Below, piece by piece: positions 16,566 through 25,800 of a stretch of DNA of 64,000 nt. How positions within the stretch are numbered: the first letter of the stretch is position 1; each line of letters begins with the position of its first letter. The notes under the pieces are model-generated. The model was given only the letters and a program-made list of their open reading frames with translations. It ran no database searches and was not told the origin of the DNA. This DNA is from Spirosoma taeanense. GTDB taxonomy: Bacteria > Bacteroidota > Bacteroidia > Cytophagales > Spirosomataceae. The stretch lies in NCBI RefSeq assembly GCF_013127955.1, contig NZ_CP053435.1, positions 248,001 to 312,000 of the forward strand, written 5' to 3'. The translations under genes were made by a program, and so were the position numbers.

Positions 16566-18056
16566 ATGGAAATTCTGGTTCTGGTCCTCTATGGACTGGC
16601 GCTGATGCTGTTATTTCTTTATAACTGTGGTCAGCTGAGCCTGATAATTATTTATCTGCGCTCCGAGCGAACACGTCGGGCGGCCGTGCTGTCGATGGAC
16701 ACTATCCAGCCCGATGCACTGCCGCCGGTAACTGTGCAACTGCCTGTCTACAACGAACTCTACGTTGTGGAACGACTGATTGACACAGTCGTACAATTAC
16801 GTTACCCCAAAGACAAACTTCAGATTCAGGTTCTGGACGATTCGACCGACGAAACCGTGGCGATCCTTGCCGCGAAAGTAGCCGAGTACCAACAGCAGGG
16901 ATTCGACATTGAACACGTCCGGCGACCCGAACGAAACGGATTTAAAGCGGGTGCTCTAGCCTACGGGCTTGAGATTGCTAAAGGGGAGTTCATTGCCATA
17001 TTCGACGCCGATTTCGTGCCCGACCCGGATTTCCTGCTGAAAACTGTGCCGCATTTTAACGATCCGAAAGTGGCAATTGTGCAAACCCGCTGGGAGCATC
17101 TCAACGAGGATTTTTCACTGATGACCCAGTTACAGGCGTTTGGGTTGAATGCGCACTTCACCATCGAGCAGAGCGGGCGTTACGCGGCTGGTTTTCTGGC
17201 TAACTTCAACGGGACGGGGGGCGTCTGGCGTAAAACAGCCATCGCCGACGCGGGTGGCTGGCAAAGCGATACGCTGACCGAGGATCTGGATCTGAGCTAC
17301 CGCGCTCAGTTGCGGGGCTGGAAATTTGTGTATCGTGAAGACGTTGGCTCGCCTGCTGAGCTGCCCGTAGCGATGAACGCCCTGAAATCGCAGCAGTATC
17401 GCTGGATGAAAGGCGCGGCCGAATGCGCCCGGAAGCTGTTCGTTAAAGTGCTTCGAACGCCGGGCGTATCGTTCTCCATGAAGCTGCACGCGTTTTTTCA
17501 CCTGTTCAGCAGCGCTACGTTCATTCTGGTGCTGATTCTGGGCGTTATGAGTGTCCCCCTAATTTATATACGCAGCCGCCATCCGGAGTGGGAATGGGTA
17601 TTTTACGTCATCAACCTGTTCCAATTCAACCTGTTCATTCTCCTGACCTTTTATGGGGTTCCCTTCTGGCTGCTCAACTCGGCGAACAAGGCGCGGCTGG
17701 CCTGGTATTTTCCCATGTATTCCTCGCTGATGATGGGTTTGTCGCTGCACAATACCATTGCTGTTATTGAAGGGTACATTGGCCGGAAAACGCCTTTTGT
17801 CCGAACGCCTAAGTTTAACGTAACAACCGCGAAGGATAGCTGGGCCGCAAACGTGTACGTAAGCCGTCAAATCAGCTGGCTGACGATGGTCGAAGGGCTG
17901 CTGGCGTTGTATTTTTTCGGAGGGCTGGCGCTGGCATTCTATATTCAGGACTTCCGGATGTTTTTTCTGCACATCATGCTAATGGTCGGCTTCGGGATGG
18001 TGTGCGTATATTCGCTGGTCCATGCCGGTCGGCGTCCGGCGTCGGTGGGCGCCTGA
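16566..18056 (+). CDS. Membrane family 2 glycosyltransferase (cellulose synthase-like)
   Basis: A 496-residue processive-type GT2. An N-terminal transmembrane helix (LVLYGLALMLLFLYNCGQLS) precedes the catalytic domain with QVLDDSTDET, AIFDADFVPDPDFL, LTEDLDLSYR and the QQYRWMKG (QxxRW) motif. Four or more membrane helices follow (for example FILVLILGVMSVPLIYI). These are the D, DxD, TED and QxxRW elements of cellulose/hyaluronan synthases and glucosylceramide synthase-like enzymes. No PilZ domain is present. It sits between a dolichol-phosphate-type transferase and a GT-C enzyme, suggesting glycolipid or polysaccharide assembly. Confidence 0.87.
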   Translation: MEILVLVLYGLALMLLFLYNCGQLSLIIIYLRSERTRRAAVLSMDTIQPDALPPVTVQLPVYNELYVVERLIDTVVQLRYPKDKLQIQVLDDSTDETVAILAAKVAEYQQQGFDIEHVRRPERNGFKAGALAYGLEIAKGEFIAIFDADFVPDPDFLLKTVPHFNDPKVAIVQTRWEHLNEDFSLMTQLQAFGLNAHFTIEQSGRYAAGFLANFNGTGGVWRKTAIADAGGWQSDTLTEDLDLSYRAQLRGWKFVYREDVGSPAELPVAMNALKSQQYRWMKGAAECARKLFVKVLRTPGVSFSMKLHAFFHLFSSATFILVLILGVMSVPLIYIRSRHPEWEWVFYVINLFQFNLFILLTFYGVPFWLLNSANKARLAWYFPMYSSLMMGLSLHNTIAVIEGYIGRKTPFVRTPKFNVTTAKDSWAANVYVSRQISWLTMVEGLLALYFFGGLALAFYIQDFRMFFLHIMLMVGFGMVCVYSLVHAGRRPASVGA

Positions 18057-18082
18057 CCGGCGGTTGCCCCGCGCCATCATCC

Positions 18083-19414
18083 ATGACCGTAACTCTGCTT
18101 CGTATCCTCTGGCTGCTTGCGTCAGCCGCTGCCTATCTGACGCTGGGCTATGCTGTGCCCCGCGAGGAGTTTGGTTGGCTGATTCGTTTGCTCCTGGTCT
18201 TATTTTCAGGTTATGGCTGGTTTATCTGGAAGCGCAATCGGGCCGAAGAGACAGATTCATTCCTGTTTGGGGCCGCCATTCTATTTCGTTTCCTGCTGGT
18301 GATTGCCATACCGCGCCTTTCCGACGATGTGTACCGGTTTGTATGGGACGGACGTTTGCTGGCGCATGGTTTCAATCCGTATTTATATCTGCCCAGCCAG
18401 CTTATCCATACGCCGACGGCTGCTCAGGCAGGGCTGGATGATACGTTGTTTCGGCAGCTCAACTCTCCGGACTACTTCACGGTCTACCCTCCGCTAAACC
18501 AGGCGATGTTTGGGCTGGCGGCCTGGCTGTCAAACGGTAGTCTGTTCTGGAACGTAATCTGGCTTCGGCTACCGATTGTCCTGAGCGAAATCGGGACAAT
18601 GTGGTTGCTGACGAAGTTATTATGTCGCCTGAATCGTAATCCGAATCTGGCGCTGCTGTACGGTCTGAACCCGCTCGTCATTCTGGAGTTGACCGGTAAT
18701 CTGCACTTCGAGGCCGTTATGATTTTTCTGTCCCTGCTGGCTGCGTGGTGGCTTTTGCAAAAACGGATAGCTCTTTCGGCTGTCACGCTGGCTTTGGCTA
18801 TTGCTACAAAGCTCTTGCCACTGATCCTTTTGCCGCTGGCGATTCGTCGGCTGGGCTGGAAAACCGGATTGACGTATGCCGCGCTAACGGGTGGGCTGAC
18901 GGCGGCTCTGTTTCTGCCTTTCGCCAGTCTGGAACTGGTACAGAATGTGTTTTCAAGCCTTGATCTGTATTTTCAGAAGTTCGAATTCAATGCCAGTGTG
19001 TATTACGTACTGCGGACGATTGGCTACTGGATAAAAGGCTACAACACCATTGAACGGGTTGGCGTGTGGCTTTCTATAACGACGACGCTGAGCATCCTGT
19101 GGATTTCATTTCGCTGGCGTACCATTTCGATACCAATGCAGGTTTTGGCCATTCTGACCCTATATTTCGCCTTGGCGACAACGGTTCATCCGTGGTACGT
19201 TACCACGCTAGTGGGCGTGTCGATCTTTACGCGGTTTCGGTATCCATTGGTTTGGTCAGCTCTGATTCCGCTTTCCTATTTTACGTATCAAACCCCGGCC
19301 TATCAGGAGAATCTATGGCTGACGGCCGTAGAATATAGCCTGGTGGCTGTGGTTATGCTGCTCGAATTGCACCCCTTTCTTCTAGCCCGGAAGTTGGCAA
19401 AACCGCTTCGATAA
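18083..19414 (+). CDS. Polytopic GT-C-type glycosyltransferase
   Basis: A 443-residue membrane protein with about ten hydrophobic helices. After the first helices it carries IPRLSDDVYRFVWDGRLLAH, the acidic loop motif typical of GT-C mannosyltransferases using polyprenyl-phosphate sugars (GT87/PMT-like), followed by YFTVYPPLNQAMF and a later HPWYVTTLVG motif. The frame is open from 18002, inside the previous gene. The ATG at 18083 (MTVTLLRILWLL) is chosen because it gives a 26-bp spacer and a good first helix. Its donor may be made by the transferase at 15798. Confidence 0.8.
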   Translation: MTVTLLRILWLLASAAAYLTLGYAVPREEFGWLIRLLLVLFSGYGWFIWKRNRAEETDSFLFGAAILFRFLLVIAIPRLSDDVYRFVWDGRLLAHGFNPYLYLPSQLIHTPTAAQAGLDDTLFRQLNSPDYFTVYPPLNQAMFGLAAWLSNGSLFWNVIWLRLPIVLSEIGTMWLLTKLLCRLNRNPNLALLYGLNPLVILELTGNLHFEAVMIFLSLLAAWWLLQKRIALSAVTLALAIATKLLPLILLPLAIRRLGWKTGLTYAALTGGLTAALFLPFASLELVQNVFSSLDLYFQKFEFNASVYYVLRTIGYWIKGYNTIERVGVWLSITTTLSILWISFRWRTISIPMQVLAILTLYFALATTVHPWYVTTLVGVSIFTRFRYPLVWSALIPLSYFTYQTPAYQENLWLTAVEYSLVAVVMLLELHPFLLARKLAKPLR

Positions 19415-19760
19415 TTATTAGCTTCAAATACTAGGGAAGGGGAGGTGTACTTTCCATTTCTTACAAAATAAGCGTCCTTAAACGAGTCTGTTGACCTTCA
19501 AAATTCAATTGGGTGCACTTTCTTTCTATGTCTTGTCCAAAAATTAACTGGAGGTTTTTCTGAACCTATGTCAAGCGGATTGTACGTTTGGTCACAGGAA
19601 TTATTTTAATAACTGCCAACGATAATTAGTAGCATACAGATTGTCTGTTCATAGTTTGGTTGTACTATTGAGCTGATCACTCCCGGATTTGCTTTGTATG
19701 GAATGAGTTATTTTGGACTGTCCATTGGGGACTTTATCCCCGATAGACCACAATCGGTGA
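19415..19760. other. Intergenic region with one terminator-like repeat, otherwise empty
   Basis: A 346-bp convergent spacer between the GT-C gene and the acyl-CoA synthetase. It holds the terminator-like sequence at 19513-19562, which is related to one at 29891-29942. No tRNA or credible ORF was seen; the only ATG frames are 10-14 codons. Confidence 0.6.
19513..19562 (+). repeat. Terminator-like dispersed repeat, copy A
   Basis: The segment ending TCTTGTCCAAAAATTAACTG and GAGGTTTTTCTGA contains a weak stem (TCCA 19536-19539 / TGGA 19549-19552) and a T5 run. It is clearly related to 29891-29942: about 27 of 35 bases match over the core, and the similarity extends upstream. Confidence 0.55.
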
Positions 19761-21473
19761 TTAACCTACTAAATATTCGTGAGGTCTTTTTTCGTTGCTG
19801 ATTTTACGCTGTTCTTCAGCTGCCCGAAGTTCAACCCGCCTGATTTTGCCACTGATGGTTTTGGGTAACTCCGACACAAATTCAATTAAACGGGGGACTT
19901 TATAGAGAGCCAGGTTTTTTTTGCAATGGGCAAATAGTTTGTCGGCAATAGCACGACTCGCTGCTTCTCCGCCTACCAGCACAACAAACGCTTTTATTTC
20001 CTGGCCCCGGATGGGATGCGGACTACCCACTACGGCTGACTCCAGGACCTCATCCACTTCCAGCAATACGCTCTCTATTTCAAACGGGCCAACGCGGTAA
20101 GCCGACGATTTAATGACGTCATCGTCACGCCCCACAAACCAGTAGTAGCCTTCTTCGTCTTTGTAGGCTTTATCCCCGGTGTAATAAAGACCATGTTTGA
20201 ACGCCCCTTTTTGCCGCTCCGTATCGCCCAGGTAGGTTTTGAAAATTCCCTGAAACCGATCCGGATTCAGTTGAACCGCTATCTGACCCGTTTCAAGCAG
20301 TGGTAGTTCGTGTCCCTCTTCATCGACAACCCAAATGTCGTATAGAAACGATGGCTTACCCATGGAGCCATACTTTACCGGGCTTCCGGGCAGATTGCTG
20401 ATCATGCATGTGGTTTCAGTTTGTCCATAGCCGTCACGTATCTGGATGCCGGTCCCTTCTTTCCACGTCTTAATAATTTCGGCATTCAACGGCTCTCCAG
20501 CGCTGACGCACTCGCGCAGGTGGAACTGGTAGCCGTCCAGTTTTTCCTGAATGAGCAGGCGAAAAGCCGTTGGCGGGGCACAGAGTGTCGTAATGTGGTG
20601 ATCCTGGATCAGGCGCAACTGGTCACTGCCCATAAACCGCCCTTTCGATTTATATGAGAAAATCGTTGCGCCGACGATTAGAGGAGCAAATACACTGCTC
20701 CAGGCAAACTTCGCCCAGCCGGGCTGGGCGATATTGTAATGTTTATCGCCTGCTCTCAGACCGATCCATACGGCGGTAGTTAAGTGGCCTAGCGGATAAC
20801 TGGCATGCGTATGCACGGCTACTTTTGGCAGTCCGGTCGTCCCCGACGTAAAGAACCAGAATAAGTCTTCATCCTTTTTTGTGTTGGCGGCCTGTGCTGT
20901 TGTTTCTTCGGTAGCAATTGTCTCAAACGATACCCAACCCTTCCGTTGGCCATCCAGGAGTAACTTTATGGCAACCGGATGTTGGTATTCCAGCAAGGCC
21001 TGTTCCAGCTTCTCTGCATTTTCCAGGTCAGCAATAATGACCTTGGGAAACGCATTCTGGAATCGGTACACCACATCGTCGGTGCTCAGAATACTGGCCG
21101 CGGGAATGAGCACATACCCGCCCGTAATGGCCGCCAAATAGGTGATCCATACCCCTTCATCCAGGCCGCACATGATGAAGATTCGTTCACCCTGCTGAAC
21201 GCCTTGTCTTCTCAAGAGATTCACCAACTGATTACTCTTGTCAAATCCTTGCCGGTAGGTTAATGTAACCGGCGAAGCATGGCCATCCGTGACCAATTCC
21301 AGCATCAGGCGTTCGGCATTTGCTTCCAGGATGATTGGCTCAAAAACGTCTCTTACCCAATTGAATTCGTCAGGAATCGGGAAAGAAAAAGTCTTGAGTT
21401 TATCGTATTGACGCGCTTCGATAATGGTTCGTAGTTCCACAAAGCGTTTCTGAAGATCAGTTTGCTTACTCAT
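19761..21473 (-). CDS. AMP-binding acyl-CoA synthetase (acetyl/medium-chain type)
   Basis: A 570-residue ANL-superfamily enzyme that activates a carboxylic acid as acyl-AMP and then acyl-CoA. Motifs in order: WFFTSGTTGLPKVAVHTH (P-loop-like A3), GYGQTETTCMISN (A5), YYTGDKAYKDEEGYYWFVGR and DDVIKSSAYRVGPFEIE (A7-A8), and the catalytic Lys in LPKTISGKIRRVEL near the C-terminus. Overall layout resembles ACSM/acetyl-CoA synthetase-like enzymes rather than long-chain FadD. It lies 30 bp downstream of the Nudix-type regulator and is probably under its control. The substrate could be an acid released by the nearby esterases, which is speculative. Confidence 0.9.
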   Translation of the reverse strand: MSKQTDLQKRFVELRTIIEARQYDKLKTFSFPIPDEFNWVRDVFEPIILEANAERLMLELVTDGHASPVTLTYRQGFDKSNQLVNLLRRQGVQQGERIFIMCGLDEGVWITYLAAITGGYVLIPAASILSTDDVVYRFQNAFPKVIIADLENAEKLEQALLEYQHPVAIKLLLDGQRKGWVSFETIATEETTAQAANTKKDEDLFWFFTSGTTGLPKVAVHTHASYPLGHLTTAVWIGLRAGDKHYNIAQPGWAKFAWSSVFAPLIVGATIFSYKSKGRFMGSDQLRLIQDHHITTLCAPPTAFRLLIQEKLDGYQFHLRECVSAGEPLNAEIIKTWKEGTGIQIRDGYGQTETTCMISNLPGSPVKYGSMGKPSFLYDIWVVDEEGHELPLLETGQIAVQLNPDRFQGIFKTYLGDTERQKGAFKHGLYYTGDKAYKDEEGYYWFVGRDDDVIKSSAYRVGPFEIESVLLEVDEVLESAVVGSPHPIRGQEIKAFVVLVGGEAASRAIADKLFAHCKKNLALYKVPRLIEFVSELPKTISGKIRRVELRAAEEQRKISNEKRPHEYLVG

Positions 21474-21503
21474 GACGTTTGGTTTAGGAAGAGGCCGCAG
21501 CCA

Positions 21504-22277
21504 TTAAAACGCTTTATCCAGCCCCTGCTTAAGGGCTTGAAAATACCGCTCCTCGTTGAACGAATACAAATACGGCGCTTTGTTGGAAGCACCCGTATAA
21601 AGTTTATCTTTTCGATCCAGAATATTATAGGAAAGAATCTTCCGGTTGAAATTACTTCGCTCCAATCGGCGATCCAGTATCGTTTCATAAATCGCCTGTA
21701 AGCTTTTTAAAGGGAACTCTTTCGGCAGAAGGGTATAGCCAACGGGCTGGTAATTTAAGTGTCGGCGAAGACTGTCTAATGCCTTCTGAATAATTTCTCG
21801 GTGGTCAAAGATTAGTTCCGGTAATTGATTCAAGTCATACCAGCAGCAGGCAACCGAAAACTCGTCGGGTTTGGGCCTGACCCGTTCATATTGGACCAGC
21901 GCGTATAAGCCGATGGTCAGAAACCGCTGTTCCAGCCAGTGTCCCTTGGGAAGCTGGTGTCCTTCTTCTTCCAACATTGTTCGCGTCATCGTTGCCAGCG
22001 TTCGCGTCCGCTGGCTAAACACATGAAATTGCTGAAGAAACACGTCCGTTAACCCGGTGCGCCCTGTTAGAATTCGAGCAGCCGCCTGTTCAACCTCTTC
22101 CTCTTTAAAGATAAACCCCCCGGGTAGCGCCCATTGATGGAGCCCCTTTAATTGAATTAACAGGATTTTAAGTTGATGATCGTGAAAACTAAAGATGACG
22201 TTATCCAGTGACACGCCCGGGTGGAAAGCATCCGGCTGGCTTAAGTATTGGTCGATTACGGGGATGGTCGAACCCAT
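21504..22277 (-). CDS. Nudix-wHTH transcriptional regulator (NrtR/AraR-like)
   Basis: A 257-residue protein with an N-terminal Nudix fold (VIFSFHDHQLKILLIQLKGL, WALPGGFIFKEEEVEQAAAR) and a C-terminal winged helix-turn-helix (about 165-225; LQAIYETILDRRLERSNFNR). The Nudix box is degenerate: ILTGRTGL stands where an active hydrolase has REhxEExG, so it probably binds but does not cleave its ligand. In Bacteroidetes, regulators of this architecture control sugar catabolism and NAD metabolism. It is the first gene of a leftward operon with the acyl-CoA synthetase, divergent from the hydrolase genes, and two matching palindromic sites lie in the shared promoter region. Confidence 0.85.
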   Translation of the reverse strand: MGSTIPVIDQYLSQPDAFHPGVSLDNVIFSFHDHQLKILLIQLKGLHQWALPGGFIFKEEEVEQAAARILTGRTGLTDVFLQQFHVFSQRTRTLATMTRTMLEEEGHQLPKGHWLEQRFLTIGLYALVQYERVRPKPDEFSVACCWYDLNQLPELIFDHREIIQKALDSLRRHLNYQPVGYTLLPKEFPLKSLQAIYETILDRRLERSNFNRKILSYNILDRKDKLYTGASNKAPYLYSFNEERYFQALKQGLDKAF

Positions 22278-22309
22278 TAAGATATAAAAAGGTGAGTCTA
22301 TTTTATACG

Positions 22310-22337
22310 CAAAAATAGAACTTTTTTATTGGGTCAA
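22310..22337 (-). promoter_or_regulatory. Promoter of the regulator / acyl-CoA synthetase operon
   Basis: On the minus strand, TTG (22337-22335), a 17-bp spacer, and TATTTTTG (22317-22310), an exact TAnnTTTG. The -33 TTG lies inside operator-like site 1, which suggests autoregulation by the first gene. Confidence 0.5.
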
Positions 22338-22380
22338 TTTGACTCGATAAGATTTATACTTATTATTGTATCAAGATGAC
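22333..22380. promoter_or_regulatory. Pair of operator-like palindromes
   Basis: Site 1 is GTCAATTTGAC (22333-22343). Site 2 (22370-22380) reads GTCATCTTGAT on the minus strand. Both fit GTCAwyTTGAy and extend to ATTGrGTCA, and their centres are about 37 bp apart. They lie between the divergent regulator and the secreted-protein/hydrolase genes, as expected for binding sites of the adjacent Nudix-wHTH protein. Confidence 0.5.
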
Positions 22381-22427
22381 TCAATAGGCGAAAATTTCAC
22401 AACATAATAACTGAATTTTACTGAAAA

Positions 22428-22805
22428 ATGAAAAAGCTATCGCTATTCTTCTGCGGACTGGTCTTTTTATTGATGACGCTCCAGGTTAATGCTCAGGCTA
22501 AAAAAGGGGCTGATTATTTCGAGGGCAAGTGGCGTGTCTCTATACCCGGAACGCCATTGGGGGATTTGGTTCGACTCATTGTTCTTGAAAAAAAGGATAA
22601 CACGTTGTCAGGCCTCGTTCGTGATGATGCCACAGGGGCTGAACTGGCCCCTATCTCCAAAGTGGATGTTAATGACAATGAAGCAACTATTTATTACACC
22701 GCAAATGGGATTGATGCAAACCTGGTGCTGACCAAAAAGGATGAAGACCACACAACCGGTAGCCTGCTTGGCGAATACCCAGCCAAAGGAACCCGGGTGA
22801 AATAA
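22428..22805 (+). CDS. Small exported protein, unknown function
   Basis: A 125-residue protein with a clear signal peptide (MKKLSLFFCGLVFLLMTLQV ending in NAQA) and a compact beta-rich body: YFEGKWRVSIPGTPLGD, LVRLIVLEKKDNTLSGLV, ISKVDVNDNEATIYYTANG. The fold looks like a small lipocalin-like or avidin-like barrel, as in other Bacteroidetes secreted proteins described only as hypothetical. It is first in the rightward group leading to the rhamnosidase, directly after the presumed operators, so it may be co-regulated. No function is assigned. Confidence 0.65.
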   Translation: MKKLSLFFCGLVFLLMTLQVNAQAKKGADYFEGKWRVSIPGTPLGDLVRLIVLEKKDNTLSGLVRDDATGAELAPISKVDVNDNEATIYYTANGIDANLVLTKKDEDHTTGSLLGEYPAKGTRVK

Positions 22806-22869
22806 ATCAAATACGTCCTACTCCGTTTGGCAGATCCGCTTTTGCGTTTTTGTTTTTGACCGCTTATCG

Positions 22870-25800
22870 ATGAATAGGATTATTATTCTTCTAATACTCC
22901 TTCCGGGGTTCGTACTGGCTCAGGCAGACCCGGCTTTACGGGATGGTTTTCTGAATCCGCCCAATGCTGCCCGGCCCCGGGTGTGGTGGCACTGGATGAA
23001 CGGTAATGTCACCAAAGACGGCATTCGTAAAGACCTGTTGTGGATGCACCGCTCGGGCATTGGCGGTTTTCAGAACTTTGACGCCGGTCTGACCACACCT
23101 CAGGTTGTTGACAAGCGACTGACGTACATGACACCGGCTTGGAAAGATGCCTTTCTCCTAGCCACCCGGTTGGCTGACTCACTAAAGCTGGAAATGGCCA
23201 TCGCTGGCTCGCCGGGCTGGAGTCAGAGTGGTGGCCCCTGGGTGGCGGCCAAAGACGGGATGAAAAAACTGGTCTGGCGGGAGATCATTGTACCCGGCGG
23301 GCAGGCGTTCAGTGGAGCCTTGCCCAAGCCGTATGCCGAGACCGGCCCCTTTCAGAACGTACCCGTAGCCGGGGAGTCCATTATATCCACGCAGAAAGAA
23401 GCCGCTCCCCCGGCGTATTACGAAGACATCACGGTGGTTGCCTACCGGTTGGCCGCCAATGACGTGGCCATCGCATCGCTTCAGCCAAAAATCACGTCCA
23501 GCGGGGGACGTTTTTCGCTGCAGCAATTAACCGACGGCGACATCGCCAACGCCAGCTTTTTGCCGTTTGATTCCACAAGTGGCCTAGGCTGGATTCAGTA
23601 CGAGTTTCAAAAACCGCAGACGATCAAAGCGCTCACGGTTGTGGGGGGCGGCATCCGGGAGCCATTCAACCTTTGGCCGCCGGGCGATAACCGGAGTCTG
23701 GACGTGAGCGAGGATGGCGTTCATTTTCGCCCCGTAACCCCCATTCCGCAGGGTGGCGTAGCTCAGCTAACCATAACTATTCCGCCGACTACGGCCCGCT
23801 ATTTCCGGGTTTCGTTCCGGAAAGCAGTGCCTACTTCCGAGTCGCTGCTGGTGGCCAAATTCATCCCGGCCAAACCAGCCACCGGCACTGACATAGCGGA
23901 GTTGGTGCTGCACCCGGTCACCCGCATTAATCACGCAGAAGAAAAAGCCGGTTTTGCCGCTACCTACGATCTGGAAAAATACCCCACGCCCTCGTCGGGC
24001 GATGCCGTATCCGAATTGGATGTCATTGATTTAACCAGTAAGCTGACCACCGACGGTAGGCTGAACTGGACACCGCCAGCCGGTGGGCATTGGAAAATCC
24101 TTCGCTTTGGCTATTCGCTAACGGGCAAGAAAAACCACCCGGCTTCTCCGGAGGCTACGGGGCTGGAAGTGGATAAGCTGGACGCGCGAGCTGTAAGGGC
24201 TTATTTTGAAACCTACCTCAACCAGTACAAGGACGCTACGGGTGGGCTGATGGGGGCAAAAGGCCTGCAGTACATGGTCACCGACAGCTACGAAGCCGGG
24301 CAGGAAACCTGGACCCCGAAAATGGCCGAAGAATTTCAAAAGCGCCGGGGATATAATCTGCGGCCGTGGATGCCCGTGCTGACGGGGCAGGTGGTAAAAA
24401 GCACCCAGGCCAGTGAACAATTTCTGTGGGACTGGCGCAAGACCATCTCGGAACTGATCGCCGAAAATTATTACGACCAGCTAACCCGGATTCTGGCCAG
24501 CTACGGCATGAAGCGCTATTCGGAATCGCACGAGAACGGGCGGCTGTATATTGTCGATGGCATGGACGCCAAACGAACCGCAGCGGTTCCCATGTCGGCC
24601 ACCTGGGTGTTCACCGGCTTTGGTTCCACCTTCGAGATGGCGCAGGCCGACATTCGGGAATCGGCTTCGGTAGCCCACATTTATGGACAGAACCTGGTAG
24701 CTGCTGAATCGTTAACCGCTTTTGGGCTGGGGGGGTCGGCCTTCGCCTATTCCCCTGAGCGACTTAAACCCACGGTCGACTTAGAACTGGCGAGCGGGTT
24801 GAACCGGTTTGTGATTCATACCTCGGCGCACCAGCCCGTTGATGATAAAGTGCCTGGTCTGGGTCTTTTCATTTTTGGGCAGTGGTTTACCCGTCACGAA
24901 ACCTGGGCCGGGCAGGCCAAAGCCTGGACGGATTACCTAGCCCGTAGCAGCTATATGCTCCAGCAGGGTAAGTTCGTGGCCGATGTGGTATATTACTATG
25001 GGGAGGACAACAACATCACGGGCCTGTTTGGTCGTAAACTGCCCGACGTACCGGCGGGGTACGGTTACGATTTCATCAACGCCGACGCTTTAGTGACGTT
25101 ACTATCGGTAAAGGATGGTCGGCTCGTTACGCCCAGCGGCATGAGCTACCGCGTGCTGGCGCTGGACAGCAACGCCCGAACGATGTCCTTACCGGTACTG
25201 CGTAAGATTGCGGCCCTGGTCAAAGCGGGGGCCACGGTCACCGGGGCAAAGGCACTGAAGCCCGCGGGTTTGCAGGATGACACGCCGGAATTCACCCGTT
25301 TGGTCAACCAGATCTGGCATGCGGGTAACCGCAACGTTAGTACCGGCAAACGGTTAGAAGAAGTACTGTCGTCATTAAACATCCAACCGGATTTTTCGTA
25401 CACTAAACCACAGGCCGACACCAAACTGCTGTACGTTCACCGTAAACTGATTGACGGCGATCTATACTGGGTCAACAGCCGTAACGACCGGGCTCAGCAG
25501 CTCGAAGTCACGTTTCGGGTAACGGGTAAAGTGCCTCAGATCTGGCATCCCGAAACCGGCCGGATAGAACCGGCTTCGTACAGCATGGCCAACGGCGCAA
25601 CAAAAGTTACCCTTTCCTTATCGCCTAATGATGCCGTGTTTGTGATCTTCCGGGGGACGGCTACCCAACCGGCCGTTACGTTACCTGCCAGGACCGAGCA
25701 GGTGATTGGGTCAATGGAAGGCCCCTGGACAGTTGCTTTCCAGCCGGATCGGGGTGCCCCGGCCGGAGCTACGTTTGACAAGCTGGTTTCTTATACGGAA

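Noticed and set aside
19415-19760. tRNA or other structured RNA in the long convergent spacer
   Set aside because: No cloverleaf, no CCA-type end and no strong stems beyond the terminator-like repeat.
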